Shown here piece by piece: positions 8,327-17,252 of a stretch of DNA of 64,000 nucleotides; the first letter of the stretch is position 1; every line of letters starts with the position of its first letter. Source of the DNA: Gillisia sp. CAL575 (GTDB lineage Bacteria > Bacteroidota > Bacteroidia > Flavobacteriales > Flavobacteriaceae); the NCBI RefSeq assembly GCF_000403785.1, contig NZ_APHJ01000022.1, positions 1 through 64,000 of the forward strand, in the 5' to 3' direction. A program made the translations under genes and the position numbers. The notes beneath the pieces were generated by a model that worked only from the letters and a program-made list of their open reading frames with translations, did not search any database and was not told where the DNA came from.

Positions 8327-9211
8327 ATGGATTACACTAAAAAAATGCTTCGTGATGATGCCTTGAAAGGGAAAACAATTGTTGTAACCGGTGGTGGTAG
8401 CGGACTTGGAAAAGCGATGACCCGATATTTTCTTGAATTAGGAGCCAATGTTGCAATTACTTCTAGAAACCTAGAGAAATTAGAGAATACAGCAAGGGAA
8501 TTGGAAGCAGAAACTGGAGGCACATGTTTGCCATTGCAGTGTGATGTTCGCCATTATGATCAAGTAGAAGCTATGTTGGAAGCAACAGTGGCCAAGTTTG
8601 GAATAGTAGATTCTTTGTTAAACAATGCTGCAGGAAACTTCATCTCTCCTACGGAACGTTTAAGTGCAAATGCATTCGATACCATTATAGATATTGTTTT
8701 AAAAGGAAGTAAGAACTGTACCCTAGCTTTTGGAAAATATTGGATAGACAAAAAAGAAGTAGATAAAACCATTTTAAACATAGTGACTACCTATGCCTGG
8801 ACAGGATCTGCATATGTTGTTCCTAGTGCAACTGCAAAAGCAGGTGTTTTAGCAATGACGCGGTCTTTGGCTGTAGAATGGGCTAAATACGGGATTAGAT
8901 CTAATGCTATCGCGCCGGGACCATTTCCTACCAAAGGAGCTTGGGATAGATTATTACCGGGAAATTTAAAAGAGAAATTCGATCTTGCTAAAAAAGTTCC
9001 ATTAAAAAGAGTCGGAGAACACCAAGAATTGGCTAATCTTGCAGCTTACATGCTATCAGATTTTTCTGCTTATATAAATGGTGAAGTTATCACTATTGAT
9101 GGTGGAGAATGGCTAAAAGGAGCTGGACAATTCAACTTATTGGAAGCAATTCCAGAGGAAATGTGGGATCAGTTAGAAGAAATGATTCGTTCTAAAAAGT
9201 CTAATTCATAA
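8327..9211 (+). CDS. SDR oxidoreductase, 2,4-dienoyl-CoA-reductase-like
   Basis: This 294-residue short-chain dehydrogenase has the Rossmann motif TGGGSGLG (near 21-28) and NNAAGNF. The usual catalytic YxxxK is changed: Lys171 is present but the Tyr position is Ser167 (SATAK). That pattern matches the DECR group (peroxisomal/mitochondrial 2,4-dienoyl-CoA reductases), which work without the classical tyrosine. The segment AMTRSLAVEW also fits that group. The likely role is NADPH-dependent reduction of dienoyl-CoA during beta-oxidation of unsaturated fatty acids. It follows the mutase genes in the same direction, so a link between odd-chain and unsaturated fatty-acid breakdown is plausible. Confidence 0.8.
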   Translation: MDYTKKMLRDDALKGKTIVVTGGGSGLGKAMTRYFLELGANVAITSRNLEKLENTARELEAETGGTCLPLQCDVRHYDQVEAMLEATVAKFGIVDSLLNNAAGNFISPTERLSANAFDTIIDIVLKGSKNCTLAFGKYWIDKKEVDKTILNIVTTYAWTGSAYVVPSATAKAGVLAMTRSLAVEWAKYGIRSNAIAPGPFPTKGAWDRLLPGNLKEKFDLAKKVPLKRVGEHQELANLAAYMLSDFSAYINGEVITIDGGEWLKGAGQFNLLEAIPEEMWDQLEEMIRSKKSNS

Positions 9212-9297
9212 CAATAATAAAATAGAAGCTGTTAACAAAATCATTTTATTAACCTATAATAAAATGTATTTTTACCTTCTAAAACAGAATACAATTA

Positions 9298-10062
9298 ATG
9301 GGTAAAATCATTGCTATTGCAAATCAAAAAGGGGGTGTAGGTAAAACTACTACTTCAGTAAATTTAGCGGCCTCCTTAGGGGTTCTAGAAAAAAAGGTGT
9401 TACTAATAGATGCAGATCCTCAAGCCAATGCGACATCTGGTTTAGGGATTGATGTAGAAGCTGTAGAATTAGGAACTTATCAACTTTTAGAACATTCTTG
9501 CAAAGCTGAAGATGCTATAGTAAAGACTAATTCTCCTAATTTAGATATCATTCCATCTCATATAGATCTTGTTGCTATAGAAATAGAATTAGTAGATCAG
9601 GATGAAAGGGAGTACATGCTTAAAAAAGCGATCACTCATTTAAAAGATAGTTACGATTATATTCTTATAGATTGCGCGCCTTCTTTGGGCTTGTTAACAT
9701 TAAATGCTCTAACTGCATCAGATTCTGTGATTATTCCTATCCAATGTGAATATTTTGCATTAGAAGGTCTTGGGAAGCTTTTGAATACTATTAAAAGTGT
9801 TCAGAAAATACATAATGATAAGTTAGATATAGAAGGACTTTTATTAACCATGTACGATTCCAGATTAAGACTTTCTAATCAGGTAGTAGAAGAAGTTCAA
9901 AAGCATTTTAATGAAATGGTATTTACAACAATCATTCAACGAAATGTGCGTTTAAGTGAAGCCCCTAGTTACGGGGAAAGCATTATAAATTATGATGCTG
10001 CCAGCAAAGGAGCCAGTAACTATTTAAGTCTGGCACATGAAATAATTAAGAAAAATAGTTAA
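9298..10062 (+). CDS. parA: Chromosome partitioning ATPase ParA
   Basis: This 254-residue protein has the deviant Walker A motif KGGVGKTT at 11-18, the DADPQANATSG segment and the IIDCAPSLG-like Walker B region (here YILIDCAPSLG). It is the ParA/Soj ATPase that binds DNA non-specifically and drives segregation of ParB-bound origins. parB starts three bases after its stop, so the two form an operon. The length and lack of an N-terminal helix-turn-helix match chromosomal type Ia-short/Soj proteins rather than plasmid ParA with long N-termini. The start at 9298 puts IAIANQKGG directly at the N-terminus, as expected. Confidence 0.96.
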   Translation: MGKIIAIANQKGGVGKTTTSVNLAASLGVLEKKVLLIDADPQANATSGLGIDVEAVELGTYQLLEHSCKAEDAIVKTNSPNLDIIPSHIDLVAIEIELVDQDEREYMLKKAITHLKDSYDYILIDCAPSLGLLTLNALTASDSVIIPIQCEYFALEGLGKLLNTIKSVQKIHNDKLDIEGLLLTMYDSRLRLSNQVVEEVQKHFNEMVFTTIIQRNVRLSEAPSYGESIINYDAASKGASNYLSLAHEIIKKNS

Positions 10063-10065
10063 ACG

Positions 10066-10968
10066 ATGGCGAAAGCTACCAAAAAACAAGCATTAGGACG
10101 TGGACTTTCAGCGCTTCTGAAAGATCCAGATCAGGATATAAAATCTGCTGAAGATAAAAATGCTGATAAACTTGTAGGGCATATAGTGGAATTGGAACTT
10201 ACATCTATTGAGGTAAATCCATTTCAGCCAAGGACAAGTTTCAATGAAGAATCATTACGTGAGTTGGCTTCTTCCATAAAGGAATTGGGAGTGATACAGC
10301 CAATTACAGTTAGAAAATTAGACTTTAATAAATTTCAATTAGTTTCTGGAGAACGAAGGTTCAGAGCTTCTAAACTTATTGGTCTAAAAACAGTTCCTGC
10401 TTACATACGTATTGCGAACGATCAGGAATCTTTAGAAATGGCTCTGGTAGAGAATATCCAACGTCAGGACTTAGACCCTATCGAGATCTCCCTTTCTTAT
10501 CAGCGATTGATCGACGAGATAAATTTAACTCAGGAACAATTAAGTGATCGTGTTGGGAAAAACAGATCTACGATTGCAAATTATCTAAGATTGCTAAAAC
10601 TAGACCCGATCATCCAAACTGGAATGAGAGATGGATTTTTATCTATGGGTCATGGTCGGGCAATTATCAATATTGAAGATCCACAGCTACAGTTGGATAT
10701 TTACGAAAAGATCTTAGAACGCTCTTTATCTGTTAGAGATACAGAGAAATTGGTTAGGGAATTATCTGGCGGAGAAACAAAGAAGACTGTTTCTAAAAGT
10801 CCAAGTCTTTCTCAGGAATATAAAAAAGGCATCAAAGAATTCTCTGAATATCTTGGTGCTAAAGTAGATATTAAGGTAGCTTCAAAAGGAAAAGGGAAAC
10901 TTATCATTCCATTTACTTCAGAAGAAGATTTTAATAGAATTAAAAAAATGATCCAGGGTGAATCTTAA
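10066..10968 (+). CDS. parB: Chromosome partitioning protein ParB
   Basis: This 300-residue protein is the CTP-dependent clamp that loads at parS near the origin. The N-terminal basic tail carries LGRGLSALL (ParA-stimulating region). The CTP-binding part includes GERRFRASK and ENIQRQDLDPIE, followed by a helix-turn-helix (LTQEQLSDRVGKNRSTIANY, about 156-176) and a C-terminal dimerisation domain. Length is normal. The next gene (DUF5683) begins with GTG inside the end of parB, overlapping by 11 bases. I found no parS-like palindrome of the TGTTTCACGTGAAACA type close by. Confidence 0.96.
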   Translation: MAKATKKQALGRGLSALLKDPDQDIKSAEDKNADKLVGHIVELELTSIEVNPFQPRTSFNEESLRELASSIKELGVIQPITVRKLDFNKFQLVSGERRFRASKLIGLKTVPAYIRIANDQESLEMALVENIQRQDLDPIEISLSYQRLIDEINLTQEQLSDRVGKNRSTIANYLRLLKLDPIIQTGMRDGFLSMGHGRAIINIEDPQLQLDIYEKILERSLSVRDTEKLVRELSGGETKKTVSKSPSLSQEYKKGIKEFSEYLGAKVDIKVASKGKGKLIIPFTSEEDFNRIKKMIQGES

Positions 10969-11548
10969 GTATCTATTTACTGCTATTGTCTTTTTTATGG
11001 TGACTACTTTCGTAGTAGCTCAACAAGATTCATTGCAGATTAAAATTAATCAAGATACAGTTGTTGAAGCTAAAAAAGATTATAAAGAATATAATCCCCT
11101 AGCTCCAGCAAAAGCTGCATTTTTCTCGGCTGTACTACCTGGGCTGGGACAAGCATATAATGGCAAATATTGGAAAATACCCATTGCTTATGCTGGTTTG
11201 GGAATTGGAATTTATTTTTATCTGGAAAACGACAAACAGTACGACAGATATAGAAATGCTTATAAAAGTAGACTTGCTGGGAATATAGATGATGAATTTT
11301 ATGTAAACGGTGTAGCTCGAGTTTCGACGGATGGATTGATACGAGCTCAAAAATCTTTTCAGCGTAACAAAGAGATTTCATTATTAGTCACTGCAGGAAT
11401 TTATATACTAAATATAATTGATGCTAATGTAGATGCACATCTTCAGCAATTTAATGTAAGCGAAGATCTTTCCTTTAAACCTGCCGTTAATTTTGATGAA
11501 TACTCAGGGAAAACAGGCTATGGTTTATCTTTAAATTTTAATTTCTAA
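10958..11548 (+). CDS. DUF5683 family exported protein
   Basis: This 196-residue protein has a signal peptide (hydrophobic 4-20, ending VVAQQ) and then a DUF5683-like domain with the conserved AFFSAVLPGLGQAYNGKYWKIP-type glycine-rich hairpin near 52-73. There is a second hydrophobic segment near 143-155 with NIIDANVDAHL. The start codon is GTG at 10958 within the last codons of parB, so translation is probably coupled. Function is unknown; the glycine-rich LPGLGQ motif is also seen in small membrane-associated proteins. It is located between parB and dapB in a conserved flavobacterial gene order. Confidence 0.8.
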   Translation: MNLKYLFTAIVFFMVTTFVVAQQDSLQIKINQDTVVEAKKDYKEYNPLAPAKAAFFSAVLPGLGQAYNGKYWKIPIAYAGLGIGIYFYLENDKQYDRYRNAYKSRLAGNIDDEFYVNGVARVSTDGLIRAQKSFQRNKEISLLVTAGIYILNIIDANVDAHLQQFNVSEDLSFKPAVNFDEYSGKTGYGLSLNFNF

Positions 11549-11550
11549 TT

Positions 11551-12252
11551 ATGAAGATCGCACTTTTAGGTTATGGAAAAATGGGTAAGACCATTGAAAG
11601 AATAGCTTTAGAAAGAGGGCATTCCATATCCCATAAAATTACAGAAGATATTGAAAATATAGACCTTTCTGAAGCCGATGTTGCAATAGATTTTAGCATT
11701 CCAAAGGCAGCGTTTAGAAATATAAAAACTTGTATAAAAAATCAGCTTCCTGTTATATCTGGAACTACAGGCTGGTTGGATAACTACGATGAAGCAGTAA
11801 AACTGTGCGAAGCGGAAAATTCAGCATTCTTGTATGCTTCAAATTTTAGCATTGGCGTGAATTTGTTCTTCGAACTAAATGAGAAATTAGCGAAGATCAT
11901 GGATCCTTTTCAGAATTATTCTGTAGAAATTGAGGAAATACATCACCTTCAAAAACTAGATTCTCCAAGTGGTACCGCCATTAGTTTAGCACAGCAAATT
12001 ATAACCAATTCTAGAAAAACTGGTTGGCAATTAGATCATGCAGAGAAAAATGAAATTCCTATTACTGCAAAACGAGAAGAAAACGTACCAGGAACACATA
12101 CCATTTCTTATACCTCTGAGGTAGATTCCATAGAAATTAAGCATACTGCACATTCCAGAGAAGGCTTTGCCTTGGGCGCTGTTATTGCTGCAGAATGGAT
12201 TAAAGATAAAAGAGGAGTTTTTTCTATGAAAGATGTTCTTCAAAATTTATAA
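11551..12252 (+). CDS. dapB: 4-hydroxy-tetrahydrodipicolinate reductase
   Basis: This 233-residue enzyme reduces the product of DapA with NAD(P)H in the lysine and meso-diaminopimelate pathway. The nucleotide-binding motif GYGKMG is at 7-12, followed by SGTTGW and the catalytic segment HHLQKLDSPSGTA (His131-His132 and Ser138-Gly141). It is somewhat shorter than the roughly 270 residues of the E. coli enzyme, as is common in this phylum. It starts two bases after the DUF5683 stop. dapD lies far away at 55739, so the pathway is dispersed. Confidence 0.95.
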   Translation: MKIALLGYGKMGKTIERIALERGHSISHKITEDIENIDLSEADVAIDFSIPKAAFRNIKTCIKNQLPVISGTTGWLDNYDEAVKLCEAENSAFLYASNFSIGVNLFFELNEKLAKIMDPFQNYSVEIEEIHHLQKLDSPSGTAISLAQQIITNSRKTGWQLDHAEKNEIPITAKREENVPGTHTISYTSEVDSIEIKHTAHSREGFALGAVIAAEWIKDKRGVFSMKDVLQNL

Positions 12253-12373
12253 AAAATAAATTACCCACGAGGTCTGTTCCGAAAATACTAGGAACAAGAA
12301 ATTTAAACCTCATTTAGGGATAAAATGTAACGGTACAGGTTTTTTAAACACTTATACCTTAAACTTAGATTAT

Positions 12374-13936
12374 ATGACTATTACGCAGTGGTTCTTATTT
12401 TTCCTGATCATTCAGATTGTTCATTTTTTAGGAACTTGGAAATTATATGTAAAGGCTGGTCGACAAGCTTGGGAAGCTGCAATACCGGTTTACAACGCAG
12501 TGGTATTAATGAAGATCATCCATAGACCATGGTGGTGGACTATTTTACTATTTATCCCAATAGTAAACCTTATCATGTTTCCAGTAATTTGGGTTGAGAC
12601 TATTAGAAGTTTTGGAAAACATAGCTTGATTGATACTATTTTAGTAGTAATTACATATGGATTTTATATCTACTACGTGAATTATATGGCAGATGTTACT
12701 TATATCCAAGATAGAAGTTTACACCCAAGAACTGCAGCTGGGGAATGGATAAGTTCCATTCTGTTTGCTGTAATTGCGGCCACTTTAGTACATACATACC
12801 TTATTCAGCCATTTACTATCCCTACTTCGTCTTTAGAAAAAACATTGTTAGTAGGAGATTTTCTGTTTGTAAGTAAATTCCATTATGGAGCCAGAACTCC
12901 TCTTACAGCAGTTGCTTTCCCAATGGTTCATGATACTATTCCGATTTTGGGTATAAAATCCTATTTACCAAAACCACAGATTCCATATTTTAGACTCCCA
13001 GGTTTTGAGAAGATAGAACGCTCAGATATTGTAGTATTTAACTGGCCTGTAGACACTATGAATAATATGTATTTCACAGATAAGAATTATTATAAGCCAA
13101 TAGATAAGAAAACAAATTATGTGAAGCGCGCTGTTGCAGTTGCCGGGGATTCATTAAGTATTGTGGACGGTAAGATATTTATTAATTCAGATCCTCTTAA
13201 ATTACCAGGAAGGGCCAAATTGCAATATAATTATATAGGAACCTCGAAGGGAAAAGCTTTTGATCCTTACTATTTATATGAACGTTATGATATTACTGAT
13301 CCATATAGATATGATCAATCTTCAAATAGGTTTGTGATTAACTTAACTGAAGAGTCCTATGATAAATTCAAAAATCATCCAAATGTTGAATCTCTTGAAC
13401 GCATTATCGACTCTGCTGGAAATAAAGAACAAGGTTTGTTCCCAAAATCTAAAAGCTTATCCTGGAATAAGGATAATTTAGGCCCGATATTTATTCCGAA
13501 GAAAGGGGTTACTACTAAGTTAAATCTTGAGACTTTACCTTTCTACAAAAGACTTATAGAAGTGTATGAAGGATCGGAATTAGGTATAGATAATAAATTA
13601 AGCGTTAATGGCAATCAGGTGCTACTTAACGGACAACCTACAGAGTCTTACACCTTCAAGATGGATTATTACTGGATGATGGGAGATAATCGCCATAACA
13701 GCTTAGATAGCCGTTATTTTGGATTTGTACCAGAAAATCATGTAGTGGGTAAACCTGTATTTGTTTGGTTTAGTTGGGACACTAACGGGACGGGGATTAT
13801 GAATAAGATTCGTTGGGAGCGATTATTCACTACAGTTAGTGGAGATAAAGAACCTACCTCCTATTTACCATACTTCTTAATTGGTCTACTTGTTTTATTC
13901 GGTTATAATTTCTTTAAAAAGAAAAGAGATTCATAA
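12374..13936 (+). CDS. lepB: Signal peptidase I, enlarged form
   Basis: This 520-residue membrane protease removes signal peptides from exported proteins. The N-terminus holds several hydrophobic segments (about 5-22, 54-75, 86-104, 127-145), the first part resembling the DUF5684 membrane module. The catalytic serine is Ser153 in IPTSSLEKTLL and the general base Lys251 in NYVKRAVAVAGD. Box E (MMGDNRHNSLDSRYFGFV) follows only after an insertion of about 190 residues, and a final membrane helix (about 495-512) precedes a lysine-rich tail. E. coli LepB has 324 residues, so this form is much larger, as in other Bacteroidota. The insertion's function is not known to me. Confidence 0.93.
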   Translation: MTITQWFLFFLIIQIVHFLGTWKLYVKAGRQAWEAAIPVYNAVVLMKIIHRPWWWTILLFIPIVNLIMFPVIWVETIRSFGKHSLIDTILVVITYGFYIYYVNYMADVTYIQDRSLHPRTAAGEWISSILFAVIAATLVHTYLIQPFTIPTSSLEKTLLVGDFLFVSKFHYGARTPLTAVAFPMVHDTIPILGIKSYLPKPQIPYFRLPGFEKIERSDIVVFNWPVDTMNNMYFTDKNYYKPIDKKTNYVKRAVAVAGDSLSIVDGKIFINSDPLKLPGRAKLQYNYIGTSKGKAFDPYYLYERYDITDPYRYDQSSNRFVINLTEESYDKFKNHPNVESLERIIDSAGNKEQGLFPKSKSLSWNKDNLGPIFIPKKGVTTKLNLETLPFYKRLIEVYEGSELGIDNKLSVNGNQVLLNGQPTESYTFKMDYYWMMGDNRHNSLDSRYFGFVPENHVVGKPVFVWFSWDTNGTGIMNKIRWERLFTTVSGDKEPTSYLPYFLIGLLVLFGYNFFKKKRDS

Positions 13937-13955
13937 CTAGCAAATAGAAATACCA

Positions 13956-14579
13956 ATGCTCATGAAAGAGATCTTAGTAAGTCTTCCATATTTTGGGCCT
14001 ATCTCTCAGTTTAAAGAATTAATAAATGCATCTAATATTTGGATAGAGAAACAGGATAATTTCCAGAAGCAAACCTATCGCAATCGAATGTATATACTTG
14101 GAGCGAATGGAAAGTTAAGCTTGAATATTCCTATAAAGCATTTACCTAAGACCAAGGTTAAGGTGCACCAGAAATATAGTGAGGTTAAAATAGATAATGA
14201 AGACAATTGGCAGAGCGTGCATTGGAAATCTTTAAAATCTGCTTATCAGACATCTCCCTTTTTTGAATTTTATGAAGATGAACTCGCTCTTTTATTTAGA
14301 AAAGATTATCTAACACTTTTTGAGTTTAATAGAGAATGTTTTGAAACTGTGCTGGAATGTCTTCAGTTAGATCTAAATTTTGAATACACTTCTGAATATA
14401 ATAAACAACCAGAGAATATAAGTGATCATCGGAATTTGGTCAATGCTAAAAGCAGTATAACCACTCCGGGATACATTCAGGTGTTTCAAGAAAAACACGG
14501 CTTTATTTCTAACCTCTGTATTTTAGATCTCCTTTTTAATGAAGGACCAAATGCGGTAACATTTCTAAGAACTATGTAA
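13956..14579 (+). CDS. WbqC-like family protein
   Basis: This 207-residue protein matches the WbqC-like family, with the typical opening SLPYFGPISQF, the region NWIEKQDNFQKQTYRNR-like (near 29-45) and NIPIKHL. Family members are often found in O-antigen or other surface polysaccharide clusters, but the biochemical activity is not established. It follows lepB by 19 bases in the same direction and faces the minus-strand group that ends at 14584, with only four bases between the two stops. An alternative start is the ATG two codons downstream. Cytoplasmic; no signal peptide. Confidence 0.8.
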   Translation: MLMKEILVSLPYFGPISQFKELINASNIWIEKQDNFQKQTYRNRMYILGANGKLSLNIPIKHLPKTKVKVHQKYSEVKIDNEDNWQSVHWKSLKSAYQTSPFFEFYEDELALLFRKDYLTLFEFNRECFETVLECLQLDLNFEYTSEYNKQPENISDHRNLVNAKSSITTPGYIQVFQEKHGFISNLCILDLLFNEGPNAVTFLRTM

Positions 14580-14583
14580 TTTA

Positions 14584-15609
14584 TTACCAGCTAACGGTAG
14601 AAAATATTGGATAATGATCTGATAATTCTACAGGAAATACTTCAAAAGTTTGAGTTTTCAATCCCTTATCAATCATCATAAAATCAATACGGAGCGGGAA
14701 ATAACTTAAGTTAAAGGTTTTTCCAAAGCCGCTACCTACTTCCAAAAAGGCATCTTTAAATCTATCTCCTCTAACAATTTTATAGATATAAGAAAATGCG
14801 GTGTTATTAAAATCTCCCATAATAATTGTTCTGTAAGGAGATCTCCTCACTTCAGCCATCATCATTTCTGCTTGTTTTTGCTGAAGCTTAAAACCATGGG
14901 CAATTCTTCCAAAGAGTTTCTTTGAATCCTCTTTCTGCAAATCGTTTATTCCTGGTTTAATGTTTAGAGATTGAAAATGAACATTAAAAATACGTAGGGT
15001 ATCTTCATTCTTAACTATATCTACAAAGATCGCATTGTTATTCCCATCTTCGGGGAAATCTACAGATTGTGACTTTATAATTGGATATTTTGAAAAGATT
15101 GCAGAACCAAATTCAGAACCACCATCTTTCAGTTTTATAAATTTATAAGGATAGGTTTTAACCATTCCAGATACGCCAACAAAATGTTCCTGGGTAGCCA
15201 AGATCTGTGGGTTTTTTTTAGAAATAAAATCTGTCATCTTTTCTGGAATATTCTTCTCTTCTGTCCATTTATAAGCATTAAACATTCGCACATTATAGCT
15301 CATAAGAGTAATATTATTCTCTCCTTTGGTTTCTGGACCACTGGAAAATTGGATCCAAGATAGAACATAGTTATAGCCTAGAGCTAAAATAATCAATGAA
15401 AGAAATAGCTGTCTTTTAAAACGAATTGCCCAGAAGAGCAAAAAAATGAAATTACAAAGAATTAGCAATGGCACTCCCAAACTAAGTACAGAAAGTAGAG
15501 GAAATGTTTTTGGAGGAACATATGGCAACAGGTAAGAAAGCAATAGCGCAAAGGCCATAATAGAGTTTAGGACAAATATTAGTTTATCCAGCAAGCCAAG
15601 ATTCTTCAT
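14584..15609 (-). CDS. Membrane-anchored endonuclease/exonuclease/phosphatase protein
   Basis: This 341-residue protein starts with three hydrophobic segments (about 10-32, 38-62, 68-88) followed by an EEP (DNase I-like) domain. Conserved catalytic positions are visible: Asn106 in SYNVRMFN, Glu141 in ATQEH, His211 in FNVHFQS, Asp266 and Asn268 in GDFNNT, Asp309, and Asp331-His332 in LSDHYPI. The domain probably faces the periplasm. Such proteins hydrolyse phosphodiester bonds of nucleic acids or phospholipid/inositol substrates; the substrate cannot be told from sequence. It is the last gene of the mutL-rhomboid run, beginning directly after the upstream rhomboid stop. Confidence 0.85.
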   Translation of the reverse strand: MKNLGLLDKLIFVLNSIMAFALLLSYLLPYVPPKTFPLLSVLSLGVPLLILCNFIFLLFWAIRFKRQLFLSLIILALGYNYVLSWIQFSSGPETKGENNITLMSYNVRMFNAYKWTEEKNIPEKMTDFISKKNPQILATQEHFVGVSGMVKTYPYKFIKLKDGGSEFGSAIFSKYPIIKSQSVDFPEDGNNNAIFVDIVKNEDTLRIFNVHFQSLNIKPGINDLQKEDSKKLFGRIAHGFKLQQKQAEMMMAEVRRSPYRTIIMGDFNNTAFSYIYKIVRGDRFKDAFLEVGSGFGKTFNLSYFPLRIDFMMIDKGLKTQTFEVFPVELSDHYPIFSTVSW

Positions 15610-16518
15610 TTATTTGTCTTTACCCGCATGAAACAAGAAATCCTTTTCTTGTTTGGTTAAACTATCATATCCACTAGTACTGATCTTATCTAAGATAGCA
15701 TCAATTTTTTGCTGTTTTTCATCCTTGTTGATGATTGGAACTTTTGTTTTAAAAGGGCCTGCTCCTTTTTTCTTATAAACTGTTTTCATTGTAGGTTTGG
15801 CCTTTTGAGAAGAATCGAATAAGCCAACAAACCAGTTTATAAACTTTTCAAAACCAATTCCTATATCATTTCCATTTGCCAATTGTTTAGTATACATATA
15901 CCCAAAGAAAGCGCCTCCTAAATGAGCAAAATGTCCACCAGCATTACCAAAAGGGATTTGGATAATATCTATTACTACTAGAAAAGCAGCGATATACCAA
16001 AATTTTATAGATCCAATAAACATCAACCTGATCTTCATATTTGGAACCTTTGTTGCAACCCCAACTAGTACAGACATAACACCTGCAGAAGCTCCTATTA
16101 AATAAGATTTACCCGTTGCCTCAAAAGCAGGAAATAAATTATAGCTTAACATATAAACCAATGCGCCAATTATAACCCCAAGGAAATAAAAAGTCAGTAA
16201 TTTTTTTGAAGAAAAATAATTAAGGAAATAGATTCCTGCATAATAAAGAATCAGCATGTTGGATAAAATATGCCAAATCCCTGAATGCAAGAAAGAATAA
16301 GTAATTATGGACCAAGGTTTAAATACGAATTCCCCCAGCTCTTTTGGAAAAACCAACCATTCTGTTATAAAGTTGGAAGGAAGATTGAAAAGAAAAGTGA
16401 TAGTTTTCACCAAGAAAAACAGAATAAATACCAAGACATTTATTGCAATCAGTTTTTCTACAACTGTTGCTGTTTGCAATTTATATCTGAATTTATCTAC
16501 TGGTCCCATTAATCCCAC
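15610..16518 (-). CDS. Rhomboid family intramembrane serine protease (second copy)
   Basis: This 302-residue protein has six or so membrane segments with the rhomboid catalytic dyad: Ser144 in GASAG (142-146) and His199 in HFAHLGG, plus Asn87 in HILSNM. A cytoplasmic tail of about 85 residues follows the last helix and is rich in lysine, ending near KEKDFLFHAGKD. Rhomboids cleave transmembrane substrates; the substrate is unknown. The upstream rhomboid stop and a possible start at 16509 form TAATG, so the true start may be Met4 and not Met1. The two rhomboids are divergent paralogues. Confidence 0.9.
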   Translation of the reverse strand: MGLMGPVDKFRYKLQTATVVEKLIAINVLVFILFFLVKTITFLFNLPSNFITEWLVFPKELGEFVFKPWSIITYSFLHSGIWHILSNMLILYYAGIYFLNYFSSKKLLTFYFLGVIIGALVYMLSYNLFPAFEATGKSYLIGASAGVMSVLVGVATKVPNMKIRLMFIGSIKFWYIAAFLVVIDIIQIPFGNAGGHFAHLGGAFFGYMYTKQLANGNDIGIGFEKFINWFVGLFDSSQKAKPTMKTVYKKKGAGPFKTKVPIINKDEKQQKIDAILDKISTSGYDSLTKQEKDFLFHAGKDK

Positions 16519-17252
16519 CTATTTTGTTCAAACTGATTCTTTTTCCAATACCACATCATAATAAAGCCAAACAGAGCTCCACCCACGTGCGCAAAATGAG
16601 CTATTCCTCCACCAAATAGGGAGTATCCAGTGACACCAGAGAATAGATCTATTGCAATTAATATAGGGATAAATATTTTTGCCTTGATAGGAACTGGTAC
16701 GAAGAGTAAAAATAATTCAACATTTGGAAATAACATACCAAAAGCAACTAAAACTCCATAAATTGCTCCAGATGCTCCTACTGCAGGAGTATTATAAGCT
16801 GTAAACATGCTTTCTAAAGTATCTTTAGAAACGCTACCTAAAATAGAAGTGTTGTACTGCCCAGTTTCCAATAGTTGCTGAATATCCATTGGATTCATTC
16901 CCGCATCTACTAACGCATTATACCCAGATTCCACATGGAAATAGTTAACAAGCGAGTGTATAATTGCAGCTCCAATTCCGCATGAAAAGTAAAAGAAAAT
17001 AAATTTATTCTTACCCAACATCTGTTCAATAGGACTTCCAAAGGCCCATAATGCATACATATTAAAAAGGATGTGCATAAAACTCCCATGCATGAACATA
17101 TGAGTAACAACTTGCCAGATCCCAAAATTATCATTTTGGAAAAACCACAATGAAAATAATTGATACACTTGATCACCAACCAGCATAGTTCCTGCAAAGA
17201 AGATGACATTTATTATAATAAGTACTTTTACAGTATCTGTAATTCTTCCCAT
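16509..17252 (-). CDS. Rhomboid family intramembrane serine protease (first copy)
   Basis: This 247-residue membrane protein has the dyad Ser161 in GASG (159-162) and His222 in HFAHVGG, with Asn64 in HILFNM. Compared with the neighbour copy it has an insertion of about 45 residues (near 108-155) between two helices before the catalytic serine, and it lacks the long C-terminal tail. It begins at the base after the mutL stop and overlaps the next rhomboid by ten bases, so all are probably cotranscribed. Both active-site residues are intact, so it is expected to be an active protease. Confidence 0.92.
   Translation of the reverse strand: MGRITDTVKVLIIINVIFFAGTMLVGDQVYQLFSLWFFQNDNFGIWQVVTHMFMHGSFMHILFNMYALWAFGSPIEQMLGKNKFIFFYFSCGIGAAIIHSLVNYFHVESGYNALVDAGMNPMDIQQLLETGQYNTSILGSVSKDTLESMFTAYNTPAVGASGAIYGVLVAFGMLFPNVELFLLFVPVPIKAKIFIPILIAIDLFSGVTGYSLFGGGIAHFAHVGGALFGFIMMWYWKKNQFEQNRWD

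Noticed and set aside
9298-10968. parS-like centromere palindrome near parA-parB
   Set aside because: No sequence close to TGTTTCACGTGAAACA was recognised, though I could not search exhaustively for degenerate sites.
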